Assembly: GCF_014306105.1 (NCBI RefSeq) | Contig: NZ_JACRVF010000001.1 | Location: forward strand, 1,504,413 to 1,568,412 | Direction: 5' to 3' | Length of the DNA: 64,000 nt | Source of the DNA: Pontibacter cellulosilyticus | Lineage (GTDB): Bacteria > Bacteroidota > Bacteroidia > Cytophagales > Hymenobacteraceae | Part shown: piece after piece, positions 1 through 9,685 of the stretch | Layout: every line of letters begins with the position of its first letter | How positions within the stretch are numbered: position 1 is the first letter of the stretch | Notes under the pieces: generated by a model | What the model was told of the DNA's origin: nothing | What the model saw: the letters and a program-made list of their open reading frames with translations, nothing else | Databases searched by the model: none | Program-made: the position numbers and the translations under genes

Positions 1-229
1 TTCTGCTGTTATGAGTAAGTATAGACGCCTATGGATTTCATAATTGCACTATACTTGTTTAACCCTTGCAAATATCGCCTTTTGTTATCAACAAACCAAT
101 TAATGTCCAAACATTTGGTTAGTTTCTGACTATTAAGAAAGTATGAAATTCTCATTATCATACTTATAGGTTGCTTATCTGATTTAGCTGCGCCAATTAA
201 TTAAACAAAAGTATCGCCTGATGTAGCCT

Positions 230-1360
230 TTAGGCAGTAATCTGATCTGTGTGTTTTGCCTGAGATTTTTTCTTTTTGCTCTTGTTACGCCAGATCACAA
301 TTCCGCTCACCCAAAGTATAGCTGGCATCAAACCCATTATAAACCAAAGCACTCTGGTAAACATCCCTCCTATCTCTCCGAAGTGCACAGGCAGAAACCA
401 GTTGCGTGTAAGTTGGCTACCACTAGATGCTCTTAAGGGTTCATACACATACAAAGGCTGGCCGCTGTACTGGTCCAGGTATACTTGTGGGCGGTATTCC
501 GGGCCTCGGTCTACTTCGCTTGCGTTGGTTAAGGAAAAGTAGGCATAGTCCAGGCTGTCTTTTGGCATGGTTAGGTTACGTTTATAGTAGCCCTGGTCTT
601 CGAATGACTGCATCTGCTCCAGCAACTGGTACACACTAACAGGTGCTACACCAGCCTGGTAAACCGACTTTAGTTCTTTAGGGTTTGGTGTCTTCGCTTT
701 CGAGTTTGTCAGCACATCTGCTACCGCTTGTACCTGCTCCGGAAAAGCAAAGTATAAACCGGTAGTGGCAGCTATGAAAAGCGGCAGACTAAAGTAAAAA
801 CCCAGTACATTATGGATATCATAATTGCGGCGCTTGCTAGAGGCATTACGCTTAAATGTAAGTCCAGCTTTGAGCTTTTTCTTTTTGCGTGGCAGCCACA
901 AGTATAAACCCGACGACACCAGCACCAGTGCCAGCAGAAGACTGCAAATACCGGTTATCGTGGATCCAATTTCACCTAATGTCAGCTGGCGGTGTATTTC
1001 CAGAACAGTATCAAGTATACCGCGCCTTTTTTCCATTTCACCTAAGTAGGCGCCTGTACTGGCATCAAAAAATACCCATTCTTTTTTACCCTTTACTTTA
1101 AAGGCATAGTTCTCGAGCTCACGCAGCGGGAACAGGGCATTTGTAACCGGTGCTCCAAAATGTTTCTCAGCTGCTTTAAAGACCACCTCTGCAGGCTTTG
1201 GCAGAACACCGGATGCTGTGCTGGTATACAGGTCGCTGTAAAGCATGCGGGTAAGCTCCGGCTGAAAAGTATAAACGGAACCTGTTACCCCAACAACAGC
1301 AAGTACAGCCCCTGTAGTAAGGCCAATCCACAGGTGCAGTTGGATGATCAGTTTACGCAT
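230..1360 (-). CDS. PepSY-associated transmembrane helix (PiuB-like) protein
   Basis: A 376-residue inner-membrane protein of the PepSY_TM family, often found with TonB-dependent siderophore receptors and thought to act in iron uptake or reductive iron release. It starts MRKLIIQLHLWIGLTTG, the usual first helix of the family, followed by a periplasmic PepSY-like stretch (about 50-115), helices near 130-155 and 190-215, a second periplasmic region and a last helix near 335-360. The tail is Lys-rich. No neighbour in the window is an iron receptor, so a partner may lie before position 1. A Fur-like palindrome lies about 60 bp upstream. The family call is firm; the iron role is inferred from the family and the operator. 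Confidence 0.85.
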   Translation of the reverse strand: MRKLIIQLHLWIGLTTGAVLAVVGVTGSVYTFQPELTRMLYSDLYTSTASGVLPKPAEVVFKAAEKHFGAPVTNALFPLRELENYAFKVKGKKEWVFFDASTGAYLGEMEKRRGILDTVLEIHRQLTLGEIGSTITGICSLLLALVLVSSGLYLWLPRKKKKLKAGLTFKRNASSKRRNYDIHNVLGFYFSLPLFIAATTGLYFAFPEQVQAVADVLTNSKAKTPNPKELKSVYQAGVAPVSVYQLLEQMQSFEDQGYYKRNLTMPKDSLDYAYFSLTNASEVDRGPEYRPQVYLDQYSGQPLYVYEPLRASSGSQLTRNWFLPVHFGEIGGMFTRVLWFIMGLMPAILWVSGIVIWRNKSKKKKSQAKHTDQITA

Positions 1361-1416
1361 AGTATACTTTTGCTTTCTTAACCGGAATATAGCTTTGGTT
1401 ATAGCCTCTCAATTAT

Positions 1417-1437
1417 TTAGATTAATTCTAATTAGAA
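1417..1437 (-). promoter_or_regulatory. Candidate Fur-type operator upstream of the PepSY gene
   Basis: Two overlapping inverted repeats occupy this AT-rich site: TTAGA-N5-TCTAA at 1417-1431 and the perfect 12-bp palindrome TTCTAATTAGAA at 1426-1437. Overlapping AT-rich palindromes are typical of Fur-family sites. The position, 57-77 bp before the start codon of the minus-strand PepSY gene, fits a repressor site at its promoter. The regulator is inferred, not seen. Confidence 0.45.
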
Positions 1438-1605
1438 CACAAATGTACATCGCACCGGCACATTACCAAGCAGGTTACCATTAATTTATCTTTGAGTGCT
1501 CCCAAGTATACCCTCTCCCCTATATCCTTTTTTAGCTTTTACCTGTATTTAGAGTATAATTTGCCCGTGTAGGCACTAGTTGGAGCAAAAGAAAGCAAAT
1601 ACATT

Positions 1606-1902
1606 ATGGATACATATCACCTAAACCCGGAGCACATGCGGGCTCCTGATCACCTGACAAGAGAAGAGGTGCAGAAGAGCCTGGCAGAACTGGATAGCAA
1701 GATAAAGACGCTGCGCGGCCGCATTAACGCGACAACAGCGGACTCTAACCATACTTACCACGAACACATTGCCGCCCTTGAACGAAAGCGTGAGCTTATA
1801 GCCGAAAAGCTAAACGACACCGAAGATACTCAAAGCAAATGGCATGAACTAAAGAGCGGATTAGACAACTTGAAAGACGATATAGGCAAGTTCTTTAAGT
1901 AG
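1606..1902 (+). CDS. Small charged coiled-coil protein (sll1863-like)
   Basis: A 98-residue soluble protein with no signal peptide. It is strongly charged with heptad-like spacing over residues 20-95 (SLAELDSKIKTLRGRI, then a KRELIAEKL stretch), so it should form a helical hairpin or coiled coil. The Trp-His-Glu-Leu-Lys-Ser-Gly-Leu-Asp segment near the end recalls the sll1863 stress-response family, which has a similar length and helical layout; that resemblance is weak. It stands alone and is closed by a strong bidirectional terminator 7 bp after the stop codon. Function is unknown. Confidence 0.7.
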   Translation: MDTYHLNPEHMRAPDHLTREEVQKSLAELDSKIKTLRGRINATTADSNHTYHEHIAALERKRELIAEKLNDTEDTQSKWHELKSGLDNLKDDIGKFFK

Positions 1903-1908
1903 AAACAA

Positions 1909-1940
1909 AAAACGCCGTCAGCTTACTCTGACGGCGTTTT
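1909..1940. terminator. Bidirectional terminator
   Basis: Perfect 13-bp stem AAAACGCCGTCAG / CTGACGGCGTTTT around a 6-nt loop, with A-rich and T-rich flanks. It serves the plus-strand gene ending at 1902 and the minus-strand paaN ending at 1960. Confidence 0.85.
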
Positions 1941-1959
1941 ACTTTAAGCTTTATTATAC

Positions 1960-3636
1960 TTAGCCTGCAACCGGCTCACGGAAGCCAACCCAGGTAAAGC
2001 GTTTAATCACAAACTCAGGGTTAGTGAAAGAAGCGTTACCCGCAGGGTTACCACCAGTTACGTGGAAGTCTGAGAAGCTGGCATTCTGGTTCACATAAAT
2101 ACCACCAGTCAGGTTAAAGGAAACAGGCGTTCCGGCCAGGCTCATCTCATCCATGATCTTCTCCTTCACCTCAGGGTCTGTAGTATAAGCCCCGCACGAA
2201 ATGGCGCCGTAGTTCATGGCCATCTCCTTGGCAAGCTCAACAGACTGGTTAGTATCTTTCGTTTTGATGATAAGCATGATTGGACCGAACAACTCACGGC
2301 TATAGCTTTCTTTCTCTGTAGCATCTACCTCGTAAATAACAGGCGTGCAGGTACGGGCATTGGCAAACATTGGATTTGAGAAATCGCAGGTGCTTAACAC
2401 TTCTTTGCCTTTAATAGAAGCTGCGCTCTTAACACGCTCTGAGGTAGCCGGGTTCTGAATAGCTCCCAATACATGCGGACCTGCCTTCGGGTTATTTACC
2501 AGGCCAGACACAGCATCAGAGATCTTTCTTACCACTTCTTCAAAAGGAACAGTTTCGCCGCCGGCTACTTTTACACCACCTTCTGGTATAAAGAAGTTCT
2601 GCGGTGCAGTACACATCTGCCCGGAGTATAAACTAACTGAAAATGCTAAGTTCTGCGCTACCTTATCCAGGTCCTCCACAGAATCTATGATAATAGAGTT
2701 AACACCGGTTTTCTCCGTAAAGGTAGTCTTACCTGGCAGGCTCTCTACATAATTTCCAAACTCAGTACCTCCGGTATAGTCGATCAGCTTCACCTTCGGA
2801 TTTTCTGCCAATTCCTTTGTGATCAGGTGGTCGTCAGCGTCAACGGCCAGTTGGCAGATGTTCGGGTTAAGTCCATTTTCCTGCAGCACCTTTTGTACTT
2901 CTGCTACCACTATGGCAATTGGCAAAACAGCTTTCGGGTGTGGCTTTACAATGACAGGGTTACCTGTTACAAGGCTGGCATACATTCCAGGCACGGTGTT
3001 CCAGGTTGGGAAAGTAGAGCAACCAATTACCAGCGCAACACCTTTGGGAACCGCTTTCCATGTTTTGTTTAGCTTCAGGTTATACTTGCCCATCGGCTTT
3101 TCCCACTCCGTTGTTTCCGGGAAGCGAGTTTGCTCCTCCAGGCCAGCTGCTACTGCCTCTAAAGCTCTGTCGGCTGCATGTGGTCCCGATGCCTGGAAAG
3201 ACATCATGTACGCCTGGCCTGTAGTATGCATGGTAGCATAGGCAATCTCAAAGAAACGCTCTTTCATGCGCTCCAACGACTCTACAAGTATAGCCGCACG
3301 GTCAGCTGGCTTTACTTTGCGCCACTGGTGGTAAGCTTCTTCGGCTCTGTTTACCAATGTTTCCGGTGCAAAGTATGGGTATTTGATATTAAGCGGCTGC
3401 TGCTCGTACGGCGAATCCTCCTGCCCTACCCATTGCTCCGGCTCCTGCTGCAGCAACTCATCAAATTTCTCGTTCAGGTGCGACTTATACTTTTCGCGGC
3501 CTTCCTTGTCAGCGTTCTCACCATAAACTTCAGGCGAGGGGTTCTCCGGGTAACGTGCATAGAAGGTTCGCTCATGAAGAGCTTTAATAGCCGTATTTAA
3601 GGCATCTTGATGCTTATTAAGCAAATTCAGTTTCAT
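1960..3636 (-). CDS. paaN: PaaN-type aldehyde dehydrogenase, phenylacetate degradation
   Basis: A 558-residue aldehyde dehydrogenase-superfamily protein of the PaaN type, linked to the ring-opening and semialdehyde oxidation part of the phenylacetyl-CoA pathway. Visible family features are the NAD-binding segment GNPVIVKPHPKAVLPIA, the TGGTEFG motif and the catalytic Cys in GQMCTAPQNFF (Cys342). It lacks the C-terminal MaoC-like hydratase domain of the bifunctional PaaZ, which is about 120 residues longer. No paaABCDE or paaK genes flank it here, so it stands away from any phenylacetate cluster in this window. It could instead be a general CoA-linked or aliphatic aldehyde dehydrogenase. The gene is followed by a shared terminator. 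Confidence 0.8.
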   Translation of the reverse strand: MKLNLLNKHQDALNTAIKALHERTFYARYPENPSPEVYGENADKEGREKYKSHLNEKFDELLQQEPEQWVGQEDSPYEQQPLNIKYPYFAPETLVNRAEEAYHQWRKVKPADRAAILVESLERMKERFFEIAYATMHTTGQAYMMSFQASGPHAADRALEAVAAGLEEQTRFPETTEWEKPMGKYNLKLNKTWKAVPKGVALVIGCSTFPTWNTVPGMYASLVTGNPVIVKPHPKAVLPIAIVVAEVQKVLQENGLNPNICQLAVDADDHLITKELAENPKVKLIDYTGGTEFGNYVESLPGKTTFTEKTGVNSIIIDSVEDLDKVAQNLAFSVSLYSGQMCTAPQNFFIPEGGVKVAGGETVPFEEVVRKISDAVSGLVNNPKAGPHVLGAIQNPATSERVKSAASIKGKEVLSTCDFSNPMFANARTCTPVIYEVDATEKESYSRELFGPIMLIIKTKDTNQSVELAKEMAMNYGAISCGAYTTDPEVKEKIMDEMSLAGTPVSFNLTGGIYVNQNASFSDFHVTGGNPAGNASFTNPEFVIKRFTWVGFREPVAG

Positions 3637-3820
3637 AGTTCGAATATTAAATATAATTATTTCTCTATATTTTCGACTTTATTACGGAAAGTTACGTAAA
3701 AATATTCAATGGTACGAAGGCCACTGAATTTGAAATTTATTAACAAAGTTCAATAAGTCTTATCTGCCAACGCGCGAGTCTATCTAAAATTTTACAAGAA
3801 ACCCTAAATCGCTTGATGAA

Positions 3821-6800
3821 ATGTTTACAGATTACCCGATGCTGAGGCGGATATTTATCTTTGCTTTAACATTCCTATTTGCCACCTACAGTTATCAGGT
3901 TTATGCACAGCAGCGCCAGCCACTTGGTGCCGAGACTAAACCTTATACTTTAGTTTATAAACTTAAGCAGCAACCGGAAAACGGTCGTGTATCTGATGCA
4001 CCCTTGCAAGCGGCGCTTCAGAAGATTGGCGCCAAGGCCACTAAGCGTAAATTTCCGGATGCAGCAGTACAACCACTTAGCAGGCGAGCCACTGCTCCCG
4101 AAATAGCCAGGATTTTCGAGCTTAATTATTCGTCTGAAATAGGCTTCGAAAAAGCCCGCAATGTACTAATGGCCTCTGGTCTGGTAGAGTATGTGGAGCC
4201 CTTATATGAACGGGTTCCTTTCCACCAGCCTAACGATCCTGCCGCCGATTCCACCTTAACCACACAATATTATTTAAAGCTGATTAGTGCTTACCAGGCA
4301 TGGGGTGTAGAAAAAGGTGACACGAATGTAATAATCGGCATTTTAGATACAGGGTTTCGCCTGACACACCAGGACCTGAAGGCAAAAGTTAAACGCAATT
4401 ACAACGACCTCATTGATGGAAAAGACAACGACGGCGACGGATACATTGATAACTACGAAGGCTGGGACTTTGCAGACAGCGACAACAACCCATTTGATGA
4501 CACACGTTTTAATGGGCACGGCACAAATGTAGCCGGAGTGGCTGTAGCAGCAGCTAATAATAGTACAGGCATGGCGGGAGTTGGTTACAACATAAAGTTT
4601 ATGCCACTTAAGGTTTTCACTTCTACCTCGTCGGGTGGCTTTGGCGGCTACGAAGCAATTGTGTATGCTGCTAACAAAGGTTGTAGTGTCATCAACTTAT
4701 CGTGGGGAGGCGAAGGTTATTCTAAGTATGAGCAGGACATTATTAATTATGCCGTTCTGGAACGTAACGCTGTTATTGTAGCCTCAGGGGGTAACACAGC
4801 TGGTAACATCAACTTCTATCCCGCCTCTTATGATAATGTGATTTCTGTTGGAGGAACCGATGCCAGTGATATAAAGCACAGCACATACACCCACAGCTAT
4901 AACATAGATCTTACAGCTCCGAGTCGAAATGTGTATACAACTTCCCATGCCTCTGACTCGGCTTATGGCGGAGCAAACGGGACTTCCTTTGCATCTCCTT
5001 TGGTGGCTGCCTGCGCAGCGCTTGTACGCTCCAGGTACCCGGAACTGAATGCCCGGCAGGTGATAGAACACCTACGCGTAAGCTCAGATGATATTTATAC
5101 GATAGCTCAGAATCAGCCATACCTCGAAATGCTTGGCAAAGGACGCGTAAATCTAAAAAGAGCAATAAAGCAACAAGGACTAAAATCTACGAGGTGTACA
5201 AAGTTCGAAATAGTAGGTAGCTATGCTCCTCCGGCTGGTGCCACAGCTCATATAAAGGCAGACTTTATCAACTTCTTAGCACCTACCAGCGCCCTAGAAG
5301 TTACGCTTTCCTCACCCTCTCCTTACATCACTGTCACTAAAAATAAGGTTACACTTGGAGCAATAGGCACTATGGCCAGTATTAGCGCTGGTAGCCAACC
5401 TACCTTCACATTTGAGATTGCCGAGAATGCGCCAGCAAACCATCAAGTCGTTTTCCGGCTGGGCTACAAAGATGGCAGCTACGATGATTTCCAGAACTTT
5501 GTACTAAAGGTTAACCCAGATTTCATTACACTTGATGTCAACAATTTGAAAGTTACGCTCAACAGCAAAGGCAACCTAGGGTACAATGGCTTTAAATTTG
5601 GCGAAGGAGATGGTGTTACTTACAAAGGCAGCAACCCAATGTTGTTTGAGGGCGGATTAATCGTAGCTGCATCCAACAATCGTGTTTCTGATAACTTACG
5701 CTCAAAGATGTGGGAGAACGACGGGGATTTTATACCTACAAGTATTACCAAAAGACACTTAAATACCCCACTTGCCACACAGGAAGTACGGCATGTGATG
5801 CACGATAACCATAACACGCCCAACGAACTGAATGTAGGGGTGCAGGTAAAACAGATAGCATATGCCTGGAACACCACTGGCCATCAGGATTACATTGTGC
5901 TGGAGTACCATATTAAAAATACATCTACTGAAACATTCGAAAAACTACATGCTGGCTTATTTGCCGATTGGGATGTTGGTGAGTATTACCTAAACGCCGC
6001 CAACTGGGATAGTGAAACTCAACTGGGCTATGTGCACCATGTGTCCGCTAAACTACCGTATGTGGGCATTAAGCTGCTTTCTGATAAAAACCCATCCTAC
6101 TATGCTATTGATAACATAGGAGCCCAGGATGATGACCTTACAATTGAGGATAACTTCACATCAGAAGAAAAGTATAAAACACTATCTAATGGCATTGCAC
6201 GTAAAACAGCAGGAACAGCCTATGGCAACAATGTGTCGCATGTTGTTGGGGCAGCCGTTAATAAACTGGCTCCCGGCGAAACTAAAATAGTTGCTTTTGC
6301 ACTGCTTGCTGCAGATAACTTATCTGGACTTAAAGCTAACGCACTGGCTGCACAGCAAAAATATACCAGTTTTAGAACAAGCCAGCTGCCTGTGGCTCTC
6401 GCAGATACTGCCTGTGCGGACAAAGATGTTACCTGGGTACCTCAGGGTGGCACAAAATTTAATTTTTACGCCGATCAGCAGAAAACAACACCTCTCGGTA
6501 GCGGACCCTCTTATACCTTGAAAGAGTTAAAATCAAAAACAACTATTTATGCTGCCGGAGCTGACTCAGTATTTGAGAGTGCCGCCGTACCAGGCACTTT
6601 TTCGCTGTCCATGACTCCGGTAGCTGATTTCGAAGTACAGGGTGATATTTTTGCAGGAACTCCAGTTACTTTCATAAATAAAAGCAAGAATGCTTCGAGC
6701 TGGCGCTGGGACTTTGATAGCGTCCAACCCTTTATGGAGAAAGACCTGACGTATACTTTCGAAAAGCCTGGCAACTATGAGATTACCTTAACCGTGACAG

Positions 6801-7138
6801 ACAGGCAGAGTTGCTCGGAGGTATCGGTGACAAAAGTGGTAGAAGTGAAAGCAGCCAACCCAACTGCCATCCCTAACGCATTGGCTGGCCAACTTCAGGT
6901 ATACCCTAACCCAACCACAGGCCTACTGCATCTTAAGCTCGACAACAACGGGGCCAGGCAAAAGCTGCCGGAGGTGGCGCTGACGGACATGGTTGGCAAA
7001 ACAGTGCGGGTGCCTGTTGCCGGCAACGCCGATGCTGCTGTTACAGACTTATCTGATCTGGCTGCCGGCGTTTACCTGGCTCGTATTAGCTACGACGGCG
7101 TAAGCGTTGTAAAGCGCATAGTGATTATGAAACCTTAG
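3821..7138 (+). CDS. Secreted S8 subtilisin-like protease with PKD and T9SS sorting domains
   Basis: A 1105-residue exported serine protease. Order: a signal peptide ending near VYAQ (residue 30), a prodomain (about 35-130), an S8 catalytic domain (about 150-450), beta-rich regions, a PKD domain (about 925-1010, with the WRWDF motif) and a C-terminal T9SS sorting domain (about 1025-1105, beginning LQVYPNPTTG and ending VVKRIVIMKP). The triad is visible as Asp176 (ILDTGF), His233 (GHGTNVAGV) and Ser389 (NGTSFASP), counted from 3821. An ATG at 3839 gives a more usual signal peptide (MLRRIFIFAL) and may be the true start. It should cross the outer membrane by T9SS and be anchored or released. 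It is a single-gene unit, closed by a strong terminator. Confidence 0.9.
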   Translation: MFTDYPMLRRIFIFALTFLFATYSYQVYAQQRQPLGAETKPYTLVYKLKQQPENGRVSDAPLQAALQKIGAKATKRKFPDAAVQPLSRRATAPEIARIFELNYSSEIGFEKARNVLMASGLVEYVEPLYERVPFHQPNDPAADSTLTTQYYLKLISAYQAWGVEKGDTNVIIGILDTGFRLTHQDLKAKVKRNYNDLIDGKDNDGDGYIDNYEGWDFADSDNNPFDDTRFNGHGTNVAGVAVAAANNSTGMAGVGYNIKFMPLKVFTSTSSGGFGGYEAIVYAANKGCSVINLSWGGEGYSKYEQDIINYAVLERNAVIVASGGNTAGNINFYPASYDNVISVGGTDASDIKHSTYTHSYNIDLTAPSRNVYTTSHASDSAYGGANGTSFASPLVAACAALVRSRYPELNARQVIEHLRVSSDDIYTIAQNQPYLEMLGKGRVNLKRAIKQQGLKSTRCTKFEIVGSYAPPAGATAHIKADFINFLAPTSALEVTLSSPSPYITVTKNKVTLGAIGTMASISAGSQPTFTFEIAENAPANHQVVFRLGYKDGSYDDFQNFVLKVNPDFITLDVNNLKVTLNSKGNLGYNGFKFGEGDGVTYKGSNPMLFEGGLIVAASNNRVSDNLRSKMWENDGDFIPTSITKRHLNTPLATQEVRHVMHDNHNTPNELNVGVQVKQIAYAWNTTGHQDYIVLEYHIKNTSTETFEKLHAGLFADWDVGEYYLNAANWDSETQLGYVHHVSAKLPYVGIKLLSDKNPSYYAIDNIGAQDDDLTIEDNFTSEEKYKTLSNGIARKTAGTAYGNNVSHVVGAAVNKLAPGETKIVAFALLAADNLSGLKANALAAQQKYTSFRTSQLPVALADTACADKDVTWVPQGGTKFNFYADQQKTTPLGSGPSYTLKELKSKTTIYAAGADSVFESAAVPGTFSLSMTPVADFEVQGDIFAGTPVTFINKSKNASSWRWDFDSVQPFMEKDLTYTFEKPGNYEITLTVTDRQSCSEVSVTKVVEVKAANPTAIPNALAGQLQVYPNPTTGLLHLKLDNNGARQKLPEVALTDMVGKTVRVPVAGNADAAVTDLSDLAAGVYLARISYDGVSVVKRIVIMKP

Positions 7139-7171
7139 CATCAGCTATACCAAATATAGAACACGCTCATT

Positions 7172-7229
7172 AAGTATAAAAACAAAAAGGCCTCTCTGGT
7201 TTCAGAGAGGCCTTTTTGTTTTTATACTT
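7172..7229. terminator. Long bidirectional terminator with AAGTATA at both ends
   Basis: A perfect inverted repeat with 27-bp arms (7172-7198 and 7203-7229) around a 4-nt GTTT loop. The core is GGCCTCTCTG with A5 and T5 runs. Each arm ends outward in AAGTATA or TATACTT, so the dispersed heptamer forms the base of the stem. It lies between the convergent protease and aconitase genes. Confidence 0.9.
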
Positions 7230-7236
7230 TCAGCAA

Positions 7237-9516
7237 TTAGGCGTTAGCGGCCTGCTTTTGCTGCTGACGAATCAGGTTTAGGGCAGAACCCGCCTTGAAC
7301 CAGGCAATCTGACCTTCGTTGTAAGTATGGTTTACTGTAAAGCTGTCCTGGCTGCCATCTTTGTGCGTTAACACCACTTTAAGCGGCTGGCCTGGCGTAA
7401 AGTTCTCCAGACCAAGGATGTCGATGGTATCGTTCTCCTCGATTAGGTCATAATCAGCTTTGTTGGCAAACGTAAGCGCCAGCATACCCTGCTTCTTCAG
7501 GTTAGTTTCGTGGATACGAGCGAAAGACTTCACGATAACCGCACGAACACCCAGGTGGCGTGGCTCCATGGCCGCGTGCTCACGAGATGAACCTTCGCCG
7601 TAGTTTTCGTCTCCTACTACTACTGTTCCGATTCCCTGTGCTTTGTAGTTACGTGCTGTAGCTGGTACTGCATCGTAACCACGTGTCATAGCGTTGTATA
7701 CTTTATTAGCCTCACCGTTGAAAGCATTGATAGCACCGATCAACATGTTGTTAGATATGTTGTCCAGGTGACCACGGTACTTCAACCATGGGCCGGCCAT
7801 TGATATATGGTCAGTTGTACACTTACCTTGTGCTTTAATAAGAAGCTTCAGGCCTTTCAGGTCTGTGCCTTCCCATGGCTTAAAGCCTTCCAGTAATTGC
7901 AGACGGTCAGAGCCTGGATCAACTACAACCTCTACGCTGCTTCCGTCTTCTGCAGGAGCCACATAACCAGCATCCTCTACAGCAAATCCATTAACCGGCA
8001 ACTCAATACCTTTTGGCTCATCAAGTTTAACCTGTTGGCCATCTTTGTTTGTTAAGGTATCGGTAAGTGGGTTAAACGTAAGGTCACCGGCAATAGCGAA
8101 GGCAGTTACGATCTCTGGTGATGCCACGAACGCGTGTGTATTCGGGTTACCATCGTTACGCTTGGCAAAGTTACGGTTGAACGACGTGATGATAGAGTTC
8201 TTGCGAGTCGGATCATCAGTATGGCGTGCCCACTGGCCGATGCAAGGACCGCAAGCGTTAGCCAATACTACACCACCCATCTGTGCGAATGTATCTAACA
8301 AGCCATCGCGGGCTGTAGTATAACGTACAAGCTCAGAACCAGGAGTAATAGTAAATTCAGCTTTCGCTTCCAGGTTTTTAGATACCGCCTGTTCTGCGAT
8401 AGAAGCAGAACGTGTGATGTCTTCGTAAGATGAGTTCGTGCAAGATCCGATCAAACCTACTTCCAATTTAGCTGGCCAATTGTGCTCTTTTACAACTGCA
8501 GCAAACTGAGAAATTGGCCATGCAGCATCCGGAGTAAATGGTCCGTTTACGTGTGGCTCCAGTGTATTTAGGTCGATCTCGATCAGCTGGTCGTAGAAAG
8601 AAGCCGGATCAGCGTATACTTCGTCATCAGCACGTAGCAGGTGTGCTACTTCGTCAGCCAGTTCTACTACTTCTTCGCGCTTGGTAGCGTTCAGGTAAGC
8701 ACGCATGCTGTTATCGTAGGCAAACACCGATGTAGTTGCACCAATCTCAGCACCCATGTTACAGATAGTACCTTTACCAGTGCAAGACATAGACTCAGCG
8801 CCTTCGCCGAAGTACTCCACGATAGCACCTGTACCACCTTTTACAGTAAGGATACCGGCTACTTTCAGGATAACGTCTTTCGGAGAAGTCCAGCCGCTCA
8901 TTTTACCAGTCAGCTTCACGCCGATCACTTTCGGGAATTTAAGCTCCCAAGGCATGCCTGCCATTACGTCTACGGCATCAGCACCACCAACACCGATCGC
9001 GATCATACCCAGACCACCAGCATTTGGTGTGTGTGAGTCAGTACCGATCATCATACCACCCGGGAAAGCGTAGTTTTCTAACACTACCTGGTGAATGATA
9101 CCAGCACCCGGCTTCCAGAAACCGATACCATACTTGTTAGATACAGAAGCAAGGAAATCGTAAACTTCTTTATTCTCGTTGTAAGCGTCCTGTAAGTCGG
9201 CGTCAGCGCCAACACGAGCCTGAATAAGGTGGTCGCAATGCACAGTAGAAGGTACTGCTGCCTGCGCCTTACCAGCCTGCATGAACTGAAGCAAGGCCAT
9301 CTGTGCCGTTGCATCCTGCATAGCTACCCTGTCCGGAGCGAAATCTACGTAAGATTGACCACGCTCATGTGCTCCTGTAGCCGGACCTTCGTAAAGGTGC
9401 GAATAAAGGATCTTTTCTGTCAGGGTAAGCGGTCTGCCAACCTTTGCGCGGGCAGCAGATATGCGCTCTTCCATGCCGGCATAAACTGCCTTGATCATTT
9501 CTAAATCAAATGCCAT
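7237..9516 (-). CDS. acn: Aconitate hydratase, mitochondrial-like type
   Basis: A 759-residue TCA-cycle aconitase converting citrate to isocitrate via cis-aconitate with a [4Fe-4S] cluster. The N-terminal ordering (HCDHLIQA, then [21 protein letters not shown]) and length match the mitochondrial-type family rather than E. coli AcnA or AcnB. Cluster ligands are visible in [11 protein letters not shown] and ACGPCIGQW. The C-terminal swivel domain has the [21 protein letters not shown] motif. It ends seven bases after the long terminator arm. It is divergent from the TlpA-like gene at 9686, with the 169-bp gap holding both promoters. High-level expression is likely. Confidence 0.97.
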   Translation of the reverse strand: MAFDLEMIKAVYAGMEERISAARAKVGRPLTLTEKILYSHLYEGPATGAHERGQSYVDFAPDRVAMQDATAQMALLQFMQAGKAQAAVPSTVHCDHLIQARVGADADLQDAYNENKEVYDFLASVSNKYGIGFWKPGAGIIHQVVLENYAFPGGMMIGTDSHTPNAGGLGMIAIGVGGADAVDVMAGMPWELKFPKVIGVKLTGKMSGWTSPKDVILKVAGILTVKGGTGAIVEYFGEGAESMSCTGKGTICNMGAEIGATTSVFAYDNSMRAYLNATKREEVVELADEVAHLLRADDEVYADPASFYDQLIEIDLNTLEPHVNGPFTPDAAWPISQFAAVVKEHNWPAKLEVGLIGSCTNSSYEDITRSASIAEQAVSKNLEAKAEFTITPGSELVRYTTARDGLLDTFAQMGGVVLANACGPCIGQWARHTDDPTRKNSIITSFNRNFAKRNDGNPNTHAFVASPEIVTAFAIAGDLTFNPLTDTLTNKDGQQVKLDEPKGIELPVNGFAVEDAGYVAPAEDGSSVEVVVDPGSDRLQLLEGFKPWEGTDLKGLKLLIKAQGKCTTDHISMAGPWLKYRGHLDNISNNMLIGAINAFNGEANKVYNAMTRGYDAVPATARNYKAQGIGTVVVGDENYGEGSSREHAAMEPRHLGVRAVIVKSFARIHETNLKKQGMLALTFANKADYDLIEENDTIDILGLENFTPGQPLKVVLTHKDGSQDSFTVNHTYNEGQIAWFKAGSALNLIRQQQKQAANA

Positions 9517-9673
9517 AGTTTTGCTATTCTTAACGTTTTTAATTCTTCTATTTGAAGTTTACAAATGTACAAATCAATGGGGTTCTGAACAACATTCGTC
9601 AGGATGAATATACCGTGTGTCTAATCTAAGTCACTTGCATATCTAATTAGTAGCTTTTACTAGCCGTATGTCC

Positions 9674-9681
9674 TAACTTTG
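9674..9681 (+). promoter_or_regulatory. Bacteroidota -7 element (TAACTTTG), nearly leaderless
   Basis: TAACTTTG matches the TAnnTTTG -7 consensus and ends only 4 nt before the ATG at 9686, so the transcript would be leaderless or almost so. I see no TTTG -33 element at the usual spacing. Confidence 0.4.
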
Positions 9682-9685
9682 CTGC

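Noticed and set aside
7237..9516. Several plus-strand open frames opposite aconitase
   Set aside because: They overlap a clear gene on the other strand, have no domain and are typical shadows of a high-GC-third-position coding region.
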